This document shows, piece by piece, positions 17,192 through 26,731 of a DNA stretch of 46,872 nt. Both the position numbers and the translations under genes were made by a program. The notes under the pieces are model-generated. The model did no database searches. It saw only the letters and a program-made list of their open reading frames with translations, and had not been told where the DNA came from. The stretch spans positions 1 through 46,872 of the forward strand of contig LBTY01000010.1 of assembly GCA_000992305.1 (NCBI GenBank), written 5' to 3'. Numbering within the stretch: position 1 is the first letter of the stretch; each line of letters opens with the position of its first letter. The DNA comes from a candidate division TM6 bacterium GW2011_GWF2_38_10 (GTDB taxonomy: Bacteria > Babelota > Babeliae > Babelales > RVW-14).

Positions 17192-18055
17192 TTACGTTAA
17201 TAAGCAACACGAACTTTGGTATTGTGCTGAACATATCTCATCTGATCCAAAGAATGAGTTATCGCTTTTGTTATCATTTGTTTTATAGCTCGTGTTATAC
17301 GTTTTTTTTGGTTCATGAAACTCAAAAAACCCTGGTTCGGAAGCTTCCAATAAATCATCACCATCAACAATAAAATGCTTAAGCATACCAAACCGCTCTT
17401 GGCCACCCAATTCATAAAAAATATTTTTACCAACAGAGCACTGACCAATACATACTGATTCTAAATCGGGAAAACTCGTTAATATACTTAATCCTGCAGA
17501 AGTTATCGTTGAAACTTTTTCTATAAAAATTGATTTTAAAGAAACAGCATCTACTAGAGATAATAAAGCATCATCACTAATGTAACAATTAATAAAATTT
17601 ACATGTTCAAGATACGGTATACACACAAGCTCACTCATCATTTCTTGCGTAATGTGCAAGGATACTAAAACAACGGTATGCAAAAATTGAAACTGCGAAA
17701 GTAACCTATAACCCCGTATCGTTAACCATGGCGAATTTTCAATAGTCACATAACGTATATGAGGTGACGACTGAATAACCGAACAAATATTACAATCCAT
17801 AATATCTTTAAATTTAACATAGAAAGCTTGAACAACATCATTATGATCAAAATCAACAATACAACAACCTTTACTTAATCGAGAACTATCTATAATCTCA
17901 ACTGTATCATAACAAGCATTCCTGCGCATATATGAAAAATCTTTTTTAAAGTTGACTACCCCTGGCAACAAAATTTTCAAAGCGCAAAGACTACCATACC
18001 AAACAAAACCAAAGCAAGCACCCAAAATACCATACAAAATATACCTATGTTTCAT
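17192..18055 (-). CDS. Exported LRR-like protein
   Basis: 287 residues with a hydrophobic N-terminal segment (about 5-26) that is a signal or anchor. From about residue 95 it shows irregular leucine-rich repeats of the same kind as the genes at 13784 and 14618: IRYVTIENSPWLTIRGYRLL, LHTVVLVSLHITQEMM, LEHVNFINCYISDDALL, LKSIFIEKVSTITSAGL, LESVCIGQCSVGKNI. The C-terminus is polar and Ser/Asn-rich and ends in a Cys-Cys. AAGGG precedes the ATG. Opposite in direction to the other LRR genes, with which it flanks the metallophosphoesterase gene. Confidence 0.75.
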   Translation of the reverse strand: MKHRYILYGILGACFGFVWYGSLCALKILLPGVVNFKKDFSYMRRNACYDTVEIIDSSRLSKGCCIVDFDHNDVVQAFYVKFKDIMDCNICSVIQSSPHIRYVTIENSPWLTIRGYRLLSQFQFLHTVVLVSLHITQEMMSELVCIPYLEHVNFINCYISDDALLSLVDAVSLKSIFIEKVSTITSAGLSILTSFPDLESVCIGQCSVGKNIFYELGGQERFGMLKHFIVDGDDLLEASEPGFFEFHEPKKTYNTSYKTNDNKSDNSFFGSDEICSAQYQSSCCLLT

Positions 18056-18170
18056 TGAGCATAACCCTTTATGTCTATAGATTTAACATTTTTCAATTCT
18101 TTTAGAAAGACTACGATGTTACCTCTTTTTTTTGGTATACTCAAATAAAAAAATAAAAGAAGGAAAACGT

Positions 18171-18398
18171 ATGAACAATCACCATCACCCATACCAAATG
18201 TATGTAACAATCGTAAAAAAAATACTCGGTGTAGTTTTGATTATCATTGGCATTGCCGGACTATTTTTGCCTTTTTTGCAAGGAATAGCCTTAATCCTTG
18301 GTGGTATTTTTCTTATAGGTGGCAAACCAGCAGTCAAAAAATGTACTATGATAATCCGTGATATAAAAAATTGGTTTGTTGAAAAATATTCAAGATAA
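18171..18398 (+). CDS. Small membrane protein, PGPGW-transmembrane-like
   Basis: 75 residues from an ATG at 18171 with AGAAGGA upstream; an in-frame start at 18132 would place extra residues over the likely -10 (TATACT at about 18138). One long hydrophobic stretch of about 40 residues with Gly-rich hairpin (VVLIIIGIAGLFLPFLQG then IALILGGIFLIGG) suggests two membrane helices, as in the putative transmembrane PGPGW family of small proteins. A His-rich N-terminus (HHHP) precedes it. Function unknown. It is convergent with the minus-strand genes, whose last stop lies only 2 bases away. Confidence 0.65.
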   Translation: MNNHHHPYQMYVTIVKKILGVVLIIIGIAGLFLPFLQGIALILGGIFLIGGKPAVKKCTMIIRDIKNWFVEKYSR

Positions 18399-18399
18399 C

Positions 18400-18567
18400 C
18401 TACTCAACGCGTTGCAACCAACGAACCAAACGAGCCAACACACTATCGTGTGAAATAAAAACGTTGCAATATCGACCAATTGCATACATAACAACAACAA
18501 AAGAAATAACACTTACCCCCATTAAAAGCAAAAAGAATAAAAAGGCTTTCACCACATATGCAATCAC
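18400..18567 (-). CDS. 55-residue single-pass membrane protein
   Basis: An ORF below usual length cut-offs. It begins with GTG at 18567 preceded by AGAGGAT 5 bases upstream. It encodes a hydrophobic helix of about 25 residues (AFLFFLLLMGVSVISFVVVMYA) followed by a basic amphipathic tail (ARLVRWLQRVE). It lies 24 bases downstream of the lipoprotein gene on the same strand, so the two are probably co-expressed after rplS. The full use of this otherwise empty space by a well-formed reading frame with ribosome-binding site is the main evidence. Function unknown. Confidence 0.55.
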   Translation of the reverse strand: MIAYVVKAFLFFLLLMGVSVISFVVVMYAIGRYCNVFISHDSVLARLVRWLQRVE

Positions 18568-18591
18568 AATAGATCCTCTATGGTTTCTTAT

Positions 18592-19065
18592 TTAGTTTTT
18601 GCGCTGCTTTGAAATAATACATAGCATCGTTTTTCCAGCAGAAGCTTTAAGTCTTATCATACGCTCATAGGGCGATTGCCGACAAAACCAAAAAAACTCA
18701 TCCCCTTGTGAAAACTCAGAATATTTCCATCCCCCAAGCTCAAGCTCTCGTCGAAAAAATACACGTACTTGATCACATGATAACGAACCGCAATACGATG
18801 ATTCAACAACATGATTATCGTTTGTATCATCGATCTCATTATATTTTTCTACGCTAAACCCAACGGGAACATTACACAATTGGCGCTCTCGTACATAAGC
18901 GCAATCAGACGCGCGCACATCACCCACCTGCCCACTACTACATGCAACGTTACCGGAACTACGCTTGACCGATGTACTTCTATGAACGCACGCAGTGAAA
19001 AAGGGCACGGCCATAACGACCATGAAAATTCGTATACTTATGCGATTAATCATGGCATTCATCAT
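18592..19065 (-). CDS. Putative lipoprotein of unknown function
   Basis: About 157 residues. Several ATG codons lie near the N-terminus; 19065 is preferred because AGGG lies about 8 bases upstream. The hydrophobic segment ends FFTAC, a plausible lipobox with the acylated cysteine near residue 25. The mature part has a Cys-rich stretch and a C-terminal region (VRVFFRRELELGGWKYSEFSQGDEFFWFCRQ) resembling small outer-membrane-associated proteins with a DUF-like F-x-x-E-M-x-x-x-GW pattern seen in some lipoproteins. It starts 42 bases after rplS on the same strand and may ride on that operon. No enzyme motif. Confidence 0.6.
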   Translation of the reverse strand: MMNAMINRISIRIFMVVMAVPFFTACVHRSTSVKRSSGNVACSSGQVGDVRASDCAYVRERQLCNVPVGFSVEKYNEIDDTNDNHVVESSYCGSLSCDQVRVFFRRELELGGWKYSEFSQGDEFFWFCRQSPYERMIRLKASAGKTMLCIISKQRKN

Positions 19066-19106
19066 AACCATTGCCCTACACAATTTTATAGTAAAACGTC
19101 CGCAAA

Positions 19107-19502
19107 TTACGCTGCGCTTACCGTCTTATCTTGTTCCTTAAACATAACATTTTCTTTTATACGAGCAGCTTTTCCAATTCTTTCGCGAACATAATTAAGT
19201 TTTGCTCGACGAACAGAACCATGGCGCACAACACGAATATCTGCAACATTTTTGCTATAGTAAGGGAATATTCTTTCAACCCCAACACCATTAGCACCAA
19301 TACGACGAACGGTAAATGTCGAAGAAGCTCCGTTTTTACGCATACATATTACATCGCCTTGAAAAAGCTGAATACGTTCTTTATCGCCTTCTTTAATCAC
19401 TTGAGATACTTCAATGGTATCACCAGCTTTGAATTCTGGGAAATTACGTTCAACAATTCCATAATCGAGGATCGTTTCTTTTGTTAATTTAGCAGCTTTC
19501 AT
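19107..19502 (-). CDS. rplS: 50S ribosomal protein L19
   Basis: 131-residue L19, slightly longer than usual because of a charged C-terminal tail ([16 protein letters not shown]). Diagnostic parts are [29 protein letters not shown], the [24 protein letters not shown] core and the [18 protein letters not shown] end. It sits at the 30S-50S interface. AAGGAATACA precedes the ATG. It closes the conserved ffh-rpsP-khpA-trmD-rplS gene order, about 105 bp after trmD. Confidence 0.97.
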   Translation of the reverse strand: MKAAKLTKETILDYGIVERNFPEFKAGDTIEVSQVIKEGDKERIQLFQGDVICMRKNGASSTFTVRRIGANGVGVERIFPYYSKNVADIRVVRHGSVRRAKLNYVRERIGKAARIKENVMFKEQDKTVSAA

Positions 19503-19608
19503 TGTATTCCTTGAATAGAGATAATTTTTACTTTTTTTGGGGATTATAAACCTTTACAAAACACATCGAAAAAATCGATGCCCCTAGTATATAGGCAATC
19601 TCCACACT

Positions 19609-21009
19609 TTACAATAGGTTCTGAGTTTTTTTCTTGCACTCCGGCAACAACGCTAGATCTGGCTGCAGGCCTATCCAACGATCAAGTATGATAGAAACGG
19701 CCGACCGAACGGATAAATGGTTATATGTCGTCAACCCTTGAACCGGCACCAACAAATAATCTGCCTGACTCAAAATAGCATCACTTAATCCCTGACCTGT
19801 ACCAAAAACAAACAAAACCGGTCGCTCATGAGACCAGACAATAGATTGACTTCTATAATCAACCCTTTGCGCAAATTCATGTTGTTTTGCCGATGTTGTC
19901 ACGATAATTGGACGCACACCCTCTTTTTCTTCTATCGCAGCAATAATATCTGCGAAAGAATCAACAAGACGAACGATGCTTACCGCATGCTGTCGACTTG
20001 GGTTATACTTTGTGCCCTGCTCAGAGCGCCAAAAACCCAAAAAGGTCTTCACAATATGCTGTTGATCAACCAGTGGCGTTGCAATGAAAAAATTTTCTAT
20101 AGCGTACGTAGCACATGCTCGCGCCGTATCGTGAATATCAATAGATGCTATCGATGTTGTTCCAACGCGCCCATCCTTAAGATTGACCTCCGTATGCATT
20201 AAGGCAACGTAATGATTCGGTATTTTTTCTTTGGCATGAGCAACTTGTTCACGCGTTGGGCCACTTGATGCAAACCAATCAAACCGCCGCAAAACCGTTG
20301 TCTTCATAGCTTGATCAGTGCGCCAAGCCTCAATAGCTGCATGATTTCCAGAGCGTAAAATATCTGGAATTTCATAGCCCTTCCATTCAACAGGAAGTCC
20401 ATATGATGGATAATCCAAAACAGCACCCTGAAAAGAATCATGCTCAACCGACTCCTGCTTGCCAACAATACCCGGCAACAAACGCAACAACCCCTCTAAA
20501 AAGAGCTGCGCTGGCAAATCCCCACCCATAACGACAAAATCGCCAACAGAAAGAACAAGGTCAGCATAATGTGCCTGAACACGTTCATCAACGCCCTCAT
20601 AACGAGAGCATACAAGAACAATATGATCATGACCACATGCATCACAATGTGCCTCGGCACACGATTGATCACCAGATTGCACGGCATGCCCACCGGCAAT
20701 GCGCGTAACTATCCGATCCAAAATACGCTGCGTAAGCGTAACTCCCTGCGGAGAAAAAAAGATGGTATACCCACGGCCCCATTTTTCATAGCACGTATTC
20801 AAAGCCTTTTCGACAACTTCAGGCTTTAAAACCATGCCAACACCAGGCCCCACCGTTGGCTCATCTATACGCTCTTTTGGCGCACACATATCAGAAAATC
20901 GAATAAGATTGCACTGCAACAACCCTTTATCAATTGCTCTGCCAATGATACTTGTTTTTAAAAAAACTTCATGTAATTCAGGGAAAACCGTAATAATAGA
21001 AATTTTCAT
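19609..21009 (-). CDS. trmD: TrmD fused to a second SPOUT RNA-methyltransferase-like domain
   Basis: 466 residues from ATG 21009 (AAGGG upstream), twice the usual TrmD length. Residues 1-245 are TrmD, which methylates G37 of tRNA to m1G: PTVGPGVGMVLKP, SPQG, CSRYEGVDERV (134-144) and GDFVVMGGDLPA (156-167) form the trefoil-knot SAM site. A roughly 20-residue insert before CSRYEG (109-128) has Cys117, Cys122, Cys125 and His121/127/129, a possible metal site absent from ordinary TrmD. Residues about 265-460 match the PF09936-type family (Thermotoga TM1570, normally a separate gene beside trmD): FGTGQGLSDAIL, VPVQGLTTYNHLSVRSA and AIILDRWIG-like ending. This second domain's substrate is not known. 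Confidence 0.9.
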   Translation of the reverse strand: MKISIITVFPELHEVFLKTSIIGRAIDKGLLQCNLIRFSDMCAPKERIDEPTVGPGVGMVLKPEVVEKALNTCYEKWGRGYTIFFSPQGVTLTQRILDRIVTRIAGGHAVQSGDQSCAEAHCDACGHDHIVLVCSRYEGVDERVQAHYADLVLSVGDFVVMGGDLPAQLFLEGLLRLLPGIVGKQESVEHDSFQGAVLDYPSYGLPVEWKGYEIPDILRSGNHAAIEAWRTDQAMKTTVLRRFDWFASSGPTREQVAHAKEKIPNHYVALMHTEVNLKDGRVGTTSIASIDIHDTARACATYAIENFFIATPLVDQQHIVKTFLGFWRSEQGTKYNPSRQHAVSIVRLVDSFADIIAAIEEKEGVRPIIVTTSAKQHEFAQRVDYRSQSIVWSHERPVLFVFGTGQGLSDAILSQADYLLVPVQGLTTYNHLSVRSAVSIILDRWIGLQPDLALLPECKKKTQNLL

Positions 21010-21025
21010 GCAACCCTTGATGATA

Positions 21026-21057
21026 AAAGGGTCGGACTGCACCGACCCTTTGCATTC
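21026..21057 (-). terminator. Hairpin between khpA and trmD
   Basis: Perfect 10-bp stem AAAGGGTCGG (21026-21035) with CCGACCCTTT (21042-21051) and a 6-base loop. On the minus strand it follows khpA and ends with a short TTTTAT, so it can act as a weak terminator or attenuator that lowers trmD expression. It lies where rimM is usually found. Confidence 0.6.
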
Positions 21058-21079
21058 ATTCTTTACTTACAACAACGTA

Positions 21080-21313
21080 CTATTCTAAAATTTCAAGAAC
21101 AGCACGTTTATGTTCTTTAGAAGCAGCCGCTTGAACCAATGTTCTAATTGAACGAGCAGTTCTGCCTTCTTTTCCGATAACTTTACCAAGATCTTCTGGA
21201 GCAACACGTAATTCAATAATAGTTGATTGTTCGCCAGTAATTTCAGAAACATACACTTTATCAGGATTATCAACAAGCTTTTTTACAATTTGCTCAACTA
21301 ATTCTTTTAACAT
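21080..21313 (-). CDS. khpA: KH-domain RNA-binding protein KhpA
   Basis: 77-residue single KH domain of the KhpA/YlqC family. The GxxG loop reads [15 protein letters not shown], followed by a helix ending [24 protein letters not shown] precedes the ATG. KhpA binds RNA, often with KhpB, and influences cell growth and division genes. Position between rpsP and trmD is the classic one, but rimM, which usually follows it, is not present here. Confidence 0.95.
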   Translation of the reverse strand: MLKELVEQIVKKLVDNPDKVYVSEITGEQSTIIELRVAPEDLGKVIGKEGRTARSIRTLVQAAASKEHKRAVLEILE

Positions 21314-21388
21314 GATTCCTCTTTCTTAATACAAACAGTTACTCAATAACCTGTATCAATATGAAACATACTTTTTTACAAATAAAAC

Positions 21389-21628
21389 CTATTTATTAGC
21401 ATACGTCTTAAGAATGCGAACAACCGTTGGGCTGCACTGAGCTCCGCCTTCAATCCAATTCTTAATGCGATCGTAATGTAGTTGGATGACTTCATGTTTA
21501 ATTGAGTCATAGGTGCCCAAATCTTCTAGAAATGCACCATCTCTTTTACTGCTTTCTTCAATAGCAACAATACGCCAATAAGGACGATGTTTCTTTCCAA
21601 GTCTGCTAAGACGAATCTTAACTGCCAT
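21389..21628 (-). CDS. rpsP: 30S ribosomal protein S16
   Basis: 79-residue S16 beginning MAVKIRLSRLGKKHRPYWRIV, with the typical FLEDLGTYDS and the end YDRIKNWIEGGAQCSPTV. The start at 21628 has AAAGGA upstream; the in-frame codon at 21655 would add an unlikely 9-residue extension. Small ribosomal subunit assembly protein. Follows ffh by about 100 bp and precedes khpA by 75 bp. Confidence 0.97.
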   Translation of the reverse strand: MAVKIRLSRLGKKHRPYWRIVAIEESSKRDGAFLEDLGTYDSIKHEVIQLHYDRIKNWIEGGAQCSPTVVRILKTYANK

Positions 21629-21724
21629 AGTCGTATTCCTTTCTGGAAACTCCAAAATAACTATCAGTAGTACTTACTTTACCATTAGGGGAGATCAGGT
21701 TCACCTGTTTTTACGTTAAGGAAT

Positions 21725-23044
21725 TTATCTGAACTTGCCCACATTCTTAAACATTTTAACAAATTGTTTACTTTGTTCAAATCTTTGTAACAATTGATTA
21801 ACATCTGCAACGAGTACCCCCGCCCCGCCGGCTATTCTTTTTTTGCGCGAAGCATCCAAAAGCTGCGGCAGCACGCGTTCTTTAGGTGTCATTGACGAAA
21901 TAATCGCTTTAAATTTTTTAATTTCAACTTGCCCTTTTTCCATGGCCTCTGGCGAAATTGACCCAACCCCTGGCAAATAGCGAGCAATTTTTTGCAACGA
22001 GCCAATCTTATCCACCATCGAAAGTTGATCTGCAAAATCCTGTAAGTTAAAATTACCTTGCAACATTTTCTTGCTCATTGCTTCTTGTTGCTTGGTATCA
22101 ATATTTTCACCTGCTTTTTCAATGAGCGTTAAAATATCACCCATCCCCAAAATACGCGATGCCATGCGCTCAGGAATAAAATTTTCAAGATCATCAATTT
22201 TTTCACCAGACCCAACAAATGCTATTGGCTTTCCTAGAGCAAAACGAAACGCAAATGCAGCGCCACCGCGCGTATCACTATCCATTTTAGTCAAAATAGA
22301 AGACTCAAATCCGATAGCATCACTAAAAGCTCGCGCCACACGCAACGATTCTTGCCCCGTCATTGCATCAAGAACAAGGAACTTGTGCTTTGGTGCCAAT
22401 TTAGCATTAATTTGAACAAGTTCTTGCATCATCTGATCATCAATATGCAAACGGCCAGCGGTATCAAGAAATAAAAACTCATAACTTTTTGCTTTAAAAT
22501 AATCATAAATTTCGCACGCCGCTTTTACAACATCAGTACTAGCAGGCCGAAAAAAATCAACCCCTACCTTGCCAGCCAAAACCTCAAGCTGATCAATAGC
22601 CGCCGGACGATAAAAGTCAACAGACGCTAACAATATTCGTCGTTTTTTACCTCGCGTAGCCGCTTGCTTGATTGCCCAATGAGCTAGTTTTGCCACCGTC
22701 GTAGTTTTTCCTGATCCCTGTAACCCCATCACCATAATAACTGATGGAATTTGAAACGTTGGCGCGGTAAGCGCATGCGCCCCACCCAAAAAATGCAATA
22801 ATTGCTCATGAACTATTTTAATAAAAAAATGGCCAGGATTTAACGATGCTTGAACCTTTTTACCAACAACATCCTTTTTTATAGAATCTAAAAACTGATG
22901 AATAATATCAAGTGGAACGTCGGCATCAATTAATGCCTCCTTAACCTGACCAAGCGCCTGATCAATATTTTCTTCAGTTAAGCGCCCGCGGTCTTTTAAC
23001 CACCATAAAACACCAGAAAATTTCTGTGATAAAAAATCAAACAT
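21725..23044 (-). CDS. ffh: Signal recognition particle protein Ffh
   Basis: 439 residues, near the usual length. The N domain is followed by the GTPase with GLQGSGKTTTVAKLA (G1), DFYRPAAIDQL, DTAGRL (G3), TKMDSDTRGGAA (G4) and GSGEKIDDLENF, then the methionine-rich M domain with the RNA-binding helix-turn-helix (KKRIAGGAGVLVADVNQLLQRF). Binds signal sequences and 4.5S RNA and delivers ribosomes to FtsY. GAGG precedes the ATG. First gene of the minus-strand ribosomal cluster. No 4.5S RNA gene was recognised in the window. Confidence 0.97.
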   Translation of the reverse strand: MFDFLSQKFSGVLWWLKDRGRLTEENIDQALGQVKEALIDADVPLDIIHQFLDSIKKDVVGKKVQASLNPGHFFIKIVHEQLLHFLGGAHALTAPTFQIPSVIMVMGLQGSGKTTTVAKLAHWAIKQAATRGKKRRILLASVDFYRPAAIDQLEVLAGKVGVDFFRPASTDVVKAACEIYDYFKAKSYEFLFLDTAGRLHIDDQMMQELVQINAKLAPKHKFLVLDAMTGQESLRVARAFSDAIGFESSILTKMDSDTRGGAAFAFRFALGKPIAFVGSGEKIDDLENFIPERMASRILGMGDILTLIEKAGENIDTKQQEAMSKKMLQGNFNLQDFADQLSMVDKIGSLQKIARYLPGVGSISPEAMEKGQVEIKKFKAIISSMTPKERVLPQLLDASRKKRIAGGAGVLVADVNQLLQRFEQSKQFVKMFKNVGKFR

Positions 23045-23275
23045 AACGGTTCAACCTCGTGTATTACACCCTGCACGGTTTTATTACGATAACTTATAAA
23101 TTATGGAGACTCAAATTACCAAAAAAAAAGAGCTCCTTCAAGGAACCTTTTATAATTTCACTAATTATACTGCGCATAAAATCTAAATAGACTGATTACA
23201 AATCTCCCAAATCTTCTTTGGTTACTCCAAAAATGCAAATGATGATAAAAAAAATTAGGTGAATATAAAAAGAAA

Positions 23276-23351
23276 TGGTGCCGGGAGGCAGAGTTGAACT
23301 GCCGACACAAAGATTTTCAGTCTTCTGCTCTACCACCTGAGCTATCCCGGC
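23276..23351 (-). tRNA. tRNA-Phe (anticodon GAA)
   Basis: 76-base cloverleaf on the minus strand: acceptor GCCGGGA/TCCCGGC, D arm GCTC/GAGC, anticodon loop CTGAAAA with GAA, T arm GGCAG/CTGCC around TTCAACT, discriminator A and encoded CCA. Confidence 0.95.
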
Positions 23352-23465
23352 ACGCAATTTTTGATTGCGTAGCACGCATCAACAGAGAGTATATTACCAG
23401 GTGAAAATTTATTGTCAACACATCAACGGTGAAAATAATAAAAAAAATAACATTTTGCTAAAAAC

Positions 23466-24632
23466 CTAACGTAAAAATCGAACACCATACCATACTATCA
23501 TAGCACTTAAAGAACCATAGAATGCAGGCTTTACAACATCTATATTCCACCACACAAGCAACGCATTAGAAAGTGTTATCACAATAAATAATGGATAACA
23601 CATAATCGCAAGTGGTTCAATAACACGAGCTACGCCAGAAAAACCAAGATTAGAAACAATAAAAACCGCAATGACCGTACCCAATAAAACATAAAAACGT
23701 TTACATCGTCCATGCAATAAATCATAGTATACATAATCAGTAAAAACCTCAACCAATGCTAATGCCGTGGTAAAACAAGCAATAAATGTCATAAGATGCG
23801 CAATCCAAGATAACGATGGGCCAAGAGAACGTGTCGCAACAACGTAAAGCAATTGAGCCTGTGAAGTAACGGATAAATAAGTTCCTGAATAAGCCGCAGT
23901 AAAGGCAAATCCTAACGCAACAAGTGCAAGCAACCCAAACCCTACACCGCCAACCAATACACCAAGACGCATAAGTCCCCTGCGAGCACACACCTCTTTG
24001 CGCTCCTGCAATAACGAACACAATGGCGCATATAAAACACCTGCAAAAAAAATGGTATACAATAAATCTAGCGTAAAATACCCCAATTTAAACCCATATA
24101 AAAAACTGTGCCCCTTACTATATACCGTCGAAGTAACCCCTGTAGTAGAATATAGACTGGCAACAATAATCACAGCCAAAAGCATCATCATAATGGGACC
24201 CAAAAATGCACCAAAAAGAGCAACGATCCGCCCCTTTTTGCATGATAATATGAAAATGAGTGCCACAACAACACTCGAAAACCACACCAATGAGCCATGA
24301 GGAAAAAAGACAGAAAATGCCTCGTGTGCAAGCGTAACACACCGCGGCGTTGCACCAAGCGGCCCAACAAGTAACATTGCAAAGGCACCCAACACAAATG
24401 CAGGAACTATACCCGTTGTCGCCAAAAAGGCCTTACTCTTACCTTCAAAAGCAAGAGAAACTAAAAAACCAAGAAAGGGCAACACAAATGATGTCACTAA
24501 AAGACCAAGCAGCCCGATAACCGTGTGGCCACCCAAAGCCCGCCCTAACACAAGAGGAACCACAATATTCCCCGCATCAAAAATCATGGTAAACAACGCA
24601 ACAGAACAAGAAAAAAAAATAATTCGACGCAT
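23466..24632 (-). CDS. brnQ: BrnQ-like branched-chain amino-acid carrier
   Basis: 388-residue membrane protein with about twelve helices, of the LIVCS (BrnQ) family of cation-coupled leucine/isoleucine/valine importers. Family features are the N-terminal MIFDAGNIVVPLVLG (for FGAGNLIFP-x-x-G) and LLVGPLGATPRCVTLAHE (for the GP-x-x-x-x-PR signature), plus YTIFFAGVLYAP in the middle. The start at 24632 has GGAGG 4 bases upstream; an ORF start at 24695 would add 21 residues without a binding site. A host-dependent bacterium would use it to take up amino acids. Divergent from atpD. Confidence 0.8.
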   Translation of the reverse strand: MRRIIFFSCSVALFTMIFDAGNIVVPLVLGRALGGHTVIGLLGLLVTSFVLPFLGFLVSLAFEGKSKAFLATTGIVPAFVLGAFAMLLVGPLGATPRCVTLAHEAFSVFFPHGSLVWFSSVVVALIFILSCKKGRIVALFGAFLGPIMMMLLAVIIVASLYSTTGVTSTVYSKGHSFLYGFKLGYFTLDLLYTIFFAGVLYAPLCSLLQERKEVCARRGLMRLGVLVGGVGFGLLALVALGFAFTAAYSGTYLSVTSQAQLLYVVATRSLGPSLSWIAHLMTFIACFTTALALVEVFTDYVYYDLLHGRCKRFYVLLGTVIAVFIVSNLGFSGVARVIEPLAIMCYPLFIVITLSNALLVWWNIDVVKPAFYGSLSAMIVWYGVRFLR

Positions 24633-24752
24633 AAGACCTCCGAGATTCACCCAACCCCAAACACCTACTTCAATATATGAGAAAAAGCCTCTCAAGACAT
24701 CAAAAGTATATCGCGAAATAAATTAATTAGACAATAAAATAAAAACTCAACC

Positions 24753-26555
<1,803 letters not shown>

Positions 26556-26571
26556 TATTGACAAGATTCTA

Positions 26572-26599
26572 TTGACTATAAAACGGCTTTTGCTAAACT
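26572..26599 (+). promoter_or_regulatory. Candidate promoter of the first nucleotide transporter
   Basis: TTGACT (26572-26577), 16 bp, TAAACT (26594-26599) preceded by TTTTGC. Best -35 match among the candidates here. The transcript would carry a leader of about 125 bases containing the hairpin at 26655. Confidence 0.5.
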
Positions 26600-26654
26600 T
26601 TGACTTCATTCAGATTAACGCACCTTGAAGAACGTTTACTGGTTGTAATATTTC

Positions 26655-26720
26655 AAACAAAACATTTTTCTTACCATTCCCCACGGGATTATTTGAAAAA
26701 TGTTTTGTTTTTATTTTTTA
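26655..26720 (+). terminator. Terminator-like hairpin in the leader of the first nucleotide transporter
   Basis: Perfect 16-bp stem (26655-26670 with 26695-26710), 24-base loop, then TTATTTTTTA, ending about 12 bases before the ATG at 26732. It lies downstream of the candidate promoter at 26572, so it could work as an attenuator of the transporter gene, or simply end atpDC transcription if the real promoter lies elsewhere. Confidence 0.6.
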
Positions 26721-26731
26721 GGTACTTTTTT

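Noticed and set aside
23045..23275. Gap between ffh and tRNA-Phe examined for a 4.5S RNA gene
   Set aside because: The conserved GGTCAGG-type tip and GGAAGCAGCC segment are not present.
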